8,558 bases of DNA. Origin: an uncultured Alphaproteobacteria bacterium (GTDB lineage Bacteria; Pseudomonadota; Alphaproteobacteria; CALKHQ01). Of this stretch, positions 6,873-8,558 are shown in pieces. Within the stretch, counting starts at the first letter, position 1, and each line of letters starts with the position of its first letter. The notes under the pieces were generated by a model, which had not been told where the DNA came from, did no database searches, and saw nothing but the letters and a program-made list of their open reading frames with translations. A program made the position numbers and the translations under genes. The stretch spans positions 1 through 8,558 of the forward strand of contig CALKHQ010000162.1 in assembly GCA_937988735.1 (NCBI GenBank). The letters are read 5' to 3'.

Positions 6873-7055
6873 ATGGAGGCGGCGCTGGTGCCCGGCGTGT
6901 TCGTCACCCACCCGGACCGGCCGGAATGGGGGCTCGGACAGGTCCAGTCCGCGATCAACGGCATGATCACGGTGAACTTCGAGCACGCGGGCAAGCAGAC
7001 GATCAACGGCAACGTCGTCACCCTGAAGCCGGTCGGGACCGGAGCGCAGGATTGA
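6873..7055 (+). CDS. DUF3553 family small protein
   Basis: This 60-aa protein matches my memory of the DUF3553 family, which is common in alphaproteobacteria. The conserved core is PGVFVTHPDRPEWGLGQVQS (7-26), then a short beta-strand pattern MITVNFEHAGKQTI and a final VVTLKPV. The pattern of short strands and the phrase HPxxPEWGLGQV resemble the small beta-barrel (Tudor/SH3-like) segment at the C-terminus of UvrD/PcrA-type helicases, so a nucleic-acid or protein-contact role is possible, but the function is unknown. There is no signal peptide or membrane segment. GGGAG lies 6 nt before the ATG, a good ribosome binding site. It precedes the formate dehydrogenase gene by 54 nt on the same strand, so the two may be cotranscribed, though nothing links them functionally. 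Confidence 0.85.
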   Translation: MEAALVPGVFVTHPDRPEWGLGQVQSAINGMITVNFEHAGKQTINGNVVTLKPVGTGAQD

Positions 7056-7064
7056 CGGCGGCGG

Positions 7065-7096
7065 CGGCCGGTCGGCCATCGGGCGGCAGCCGGCCG
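7065..7096 (+). other. inverted repeat in the gap before the formate dehydrogenase gene
   Basis: A perfect 7-bp inverted repeat (CGGCCGG at 7065-7071, CCGGCCG at 7090-7096) with an 18-base loop fills most of the 54-nt gap between the DUF3553 stop and the next ATG. Its right arm ends at the first base of the ribosome binding site. No T-run follows, so it is not a standard terminator. It could affect translation of the downstream gene, but self-complementary GC sequence is common here by chance. Confidence 0.25.
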
Positions 7097-7104
7097 AGGG
7101 GGGA
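7096..7104 (+). promoter_or_regulatory. strong ribosome binding site of the formate dehydrogenase beta gene
   Basis: GAGGGGGGA ends 5 bases before the ATG at 7110. This is the best Shine-Dalgarno-like sequence in the window, and it fixes the start of the truncated downstream gene. Confidence 0.7.
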
Positions 7105-7109
7105 TTCAC

Positions 7110-8558
7110 ATGGCTAGCGAGCATGAGCGCCCGTCCGCGCTGGACGTGCAGCGCCGCATTCACCCCGGCTCCGGCCGCCGGGGCACACCCAGGGTCAAGG
7201 GCCGCCAGCCGGAGGACCAGGCGGTGGCGGAGGTCCGTGCGCTGCTCGGCCCCGGCCCGTGGCGCCGCGACCTGCTGATCGAATACCTGCACCTGCTGCA
7301 GGACCGCTACCATCACCTCTCCGCCCGTCACATGGTGGCGCTGGCGCACCTGATGCGGCTGCCGCTGGCCGAAGTATACGAGGTTGCCTCCTTCTACGCC
7401 CATTTCGACCTGGTGATGGAGGACGAGGCCCCGCCGCCGCCGCTGACCATCCGCGTCTGCGACAGCCTGAGCTGTGCGCTGGCGGGGGCCGAGAAGCTGC
7501 TGGCGGCGCTGCCGGACGCGGTGGGGCCGAACGTGCGGGTGGTGCGCGCCCCCTGCATGGGCCGCTGCGACCAGGCGCCCGTGTGCGAGGTTGGGCACAA
7601 CCACGTCGCCGCGGCGACGGTGGAGTCGGTGACGGCAGCGGTGACCGCCGGCGCGGTCCATCCGGTGCTGCCCGACCATCCCGGCCTCGACGCCTACCGC
7701 GCCCAGGGCGGTTACCGACTGCTGGAGCGCTGCCGCAGCGGCGAGATCCCGGCCGAGGACGTGATCGCGGCGCTGGAGCAGTCCGGCCTGCGCGGCCTGG
7801 GCGGCGCGGGCTTCCCCACCGGACGCAAGTGGCGGTTCGTCCGCCAGGAGCCGGCGCCCCGGCTGATGGCCGTCAACGGCGACGAGGGCGAGCCCGGCAC
7901 CTTCAAGGACCGCTGGTACCTGGAGCGCGACCCCCACCGCTTCCTCGAGGGCGTGCTGGTCGGCGCCTGGGTGGTGGAGGCGGCCGAGGTCTACATCTAC
8001 CTGCGCGACGAATACCCCGCGCTGCGCGAAGTGCTGCTGAAGGAAATCGCGGCGGTGGAGGCGGCCGGGCTCACCGGCGGCACGAAGCTGCACCTGCGGC
8101 GCGGCGCCGGCGCCTACATCTGCGGCGAGGAGTCCGCGATGCTGGAGAGCATCGAGGGCAAGCGCGGCTATCCGCGCCACAAGCCGCCCTTCCCCAGCCA
8201 GGTCGGGCTGTTCGGCCGGCCGACGCTGATCAACAACGTCGAGACCCTGTGGTGGGTCCGCGACATCGTGGAGAAGGGCCCCGACTGGTTCGCCGGCCAC
8301 GGCCGTCACGGGCGCAGGGGCCTGCGCTCCTTCTCCGTCTCCGGCCGCGTGCGCGAGCCCGGGGTGAAGCTCGCCCCCGCCGGCATCACCATCCGCGAGC
8401 TGATCGAGGAATACTGCGGCGGCATGGCCGACGGCCACCGGTTCAAGGCCTACCTGCCGGGGGGCGCCTCCGGCGGCATCCTGCCGGCGTCGATGGACGA
8501 CATCCCGCTCGACTTCGACACGCTGCAGCCCCACGATTGCTTCATCGGCTCCGCCGCC
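7110..8558 (+). CDS. fdh1B: NAD-dependent formate dehydrogenase beta subunit (NuoE-NuoF fusion, Fdh1B type), 3' end beyond window
   Basis: An open frame of 483 codons runs off the window edge without a stop. The protein fuses a NuoE-like and a NuoF-like part, as in the beta subunit of soluble NAD-dependent formate dehydrogenases such as Methylobacterium Fdh1. This subunit carries electrons from the catalytic Mo/W alpha subunit through Fe-S clusters to FMN and NAD+. Residues about 35-105 form the NuoE helical domain. Residues 112-190 are thioredoxin-like with the [2Fe-2S] ligands C117, C122, C149 and C153 (Cx4C...Cx3C). The NuoF part has GLGGAGFPTGRKW (229-241), the FMN loop MAVNGDEGEPGTFKDR (253-268), the NADH-site GAGAYICGEES (around C338) and NNVETL. 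The end PGGASGGILPASM and HDCFIGSAA fit the family. The C-terminal [4Fe-4S] CxxCxxC motif, about 85-90 residues as I recall the family, should lie outside. All four NuoE cysteines argue against HoxF. The alpha subunit gene is expected next. Confidence 0.93.
   Translation, partial: MASEHERPSALDVQRRIHPGSGRRGTPRVKGRQPEDQAVAEVRALLGPGPWRRDLLIEYLHLLQDRYHHLSARHMVALAHLMRLPLAEVYEVASFYAHFDLVMEDEAPPPPLTIRVCDSLSCALAGAEKLLAALPDAVGPNVRVVRAPCMGRCDQAPVCEVGHNHVAAATVESVTAAVTAGAVHPVLPDHPGLDAYRAQGGYRLLERCRSGEIPAEDVIAALEQSGLRGLGGAGFPTGRKWRFVRQEPAPRLMAVNGDEGEPGTFKDRWYLERDPHRFLEGVLVGAWVVEAAEVYIYLRDEYPALREVLLKEIAAVEAAGLTGGTKLHLRRGAGAYICGEESAMLESIEGKRGYPRHKPPFPSQVGLFGRPTLINNVETLWWVRDIVEKGPDWFAGHGRHGRRGLRSFSVSGRVREPGVKLAPAGITIRELIEEYCGGMADGHRFKAYLPGGASGGILPASMDDIPLDFDTLQPHDCFIGSAA

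Noticed and set aside
6654..8534. A minus-strand open frame of 626 codons opposite the DUF3553 and formate dehydrogenase genes
   Set aside because: It is antisense to the frame with intact NuoE cysteines and FMN/NADH motifs. Its translation is compositionally biased and family-free.
7110..8558. Bidirectional hydrogenase diaphorase subunit HoxF
   Set aside because: HoxF also fuses NuoE- and NuoF-like parts, but the intact four-cysteine NuoE site and the overall sequence fit the Fdh1 beta subunit better. The downstream gene would settle it.

Overview
This is a very GC-rich window with strong third-position G/C bias on both coding strands. Protein family content points to an alphaproteobacterium, most likely Rhodospirillales-like (Azospirillum/Magnetospirillum relatives). 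The clues are a CheA with a C-terminal receiver, a ChpT-family histidine phosphotransferase, a DUF3553 protein, and a NuoE-NuoF fused formate dehydrogenase beta subunit of the Methylobacterium Fdh1 type. The taxonomic call is inferred from remembered families, not from a search.

Layout. Positions 54-5713 hold a compact chemotaxis operon, read right to left on the minus strand: cheA (5713-2993), cheW (2966-2511), cheY (2442-2074), cheB (2074-917), cheR (920-54). The gaps shrink downstream, from 26 nt to 68 nt, then a 1-nt overlap (TGATG), then a 4-nt overlap (ATGA), which suggests one transcript with translational coupling at the end. A 311-base gap (5714-6024) separates cheA from the next minus-strand gene. 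It contains the only AT-rich island in the window (about 5788-5925), with repeated short motifs, and is the best place for a che promoter. At 6675-6025, in the same orientation, lies a ChpT-like histidine phosphotransferase. A divergent intergenic region (6676-6872) carries an 11-bp tandem repeat. To its right, on the plus strand, are a 60-aa DUF3553 gene (6873-7055) and the 5' 483 codons of an NAD-dependent formate dehydrogenase beta subunit (7110 to the window end, cut off).

How the genes work together. CheA autophosphorylates in receptor arrays coupled by CheW and phosphorylates CheY (flagellar motor) and CheB. CheB methylesterase and CheR methyltransferase set receptor methylation for adaptation. 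No receptor, cheD or cheZ gene is present here. The ChpT-like protein belongs to a family best known for passing phosphate from CckA to CtrA/CpdR. Its place directly upstream of the che operon suggests a link between a cell-cycle or motility phosphorelay and chemotaxis, but that is inference. The formate dehydrogenase gene is on the other strand and starts an energy-metabolism locus that continues beyond the window.

Nothing in the window looks like a mobile element, CRISPR array, phage gene or RNA gene. No clearly unprecedented system is visible. The points most worth a second look are the chpT-che junction, the unusual CheA domain order, and two intergenic regions with repeated motifs.
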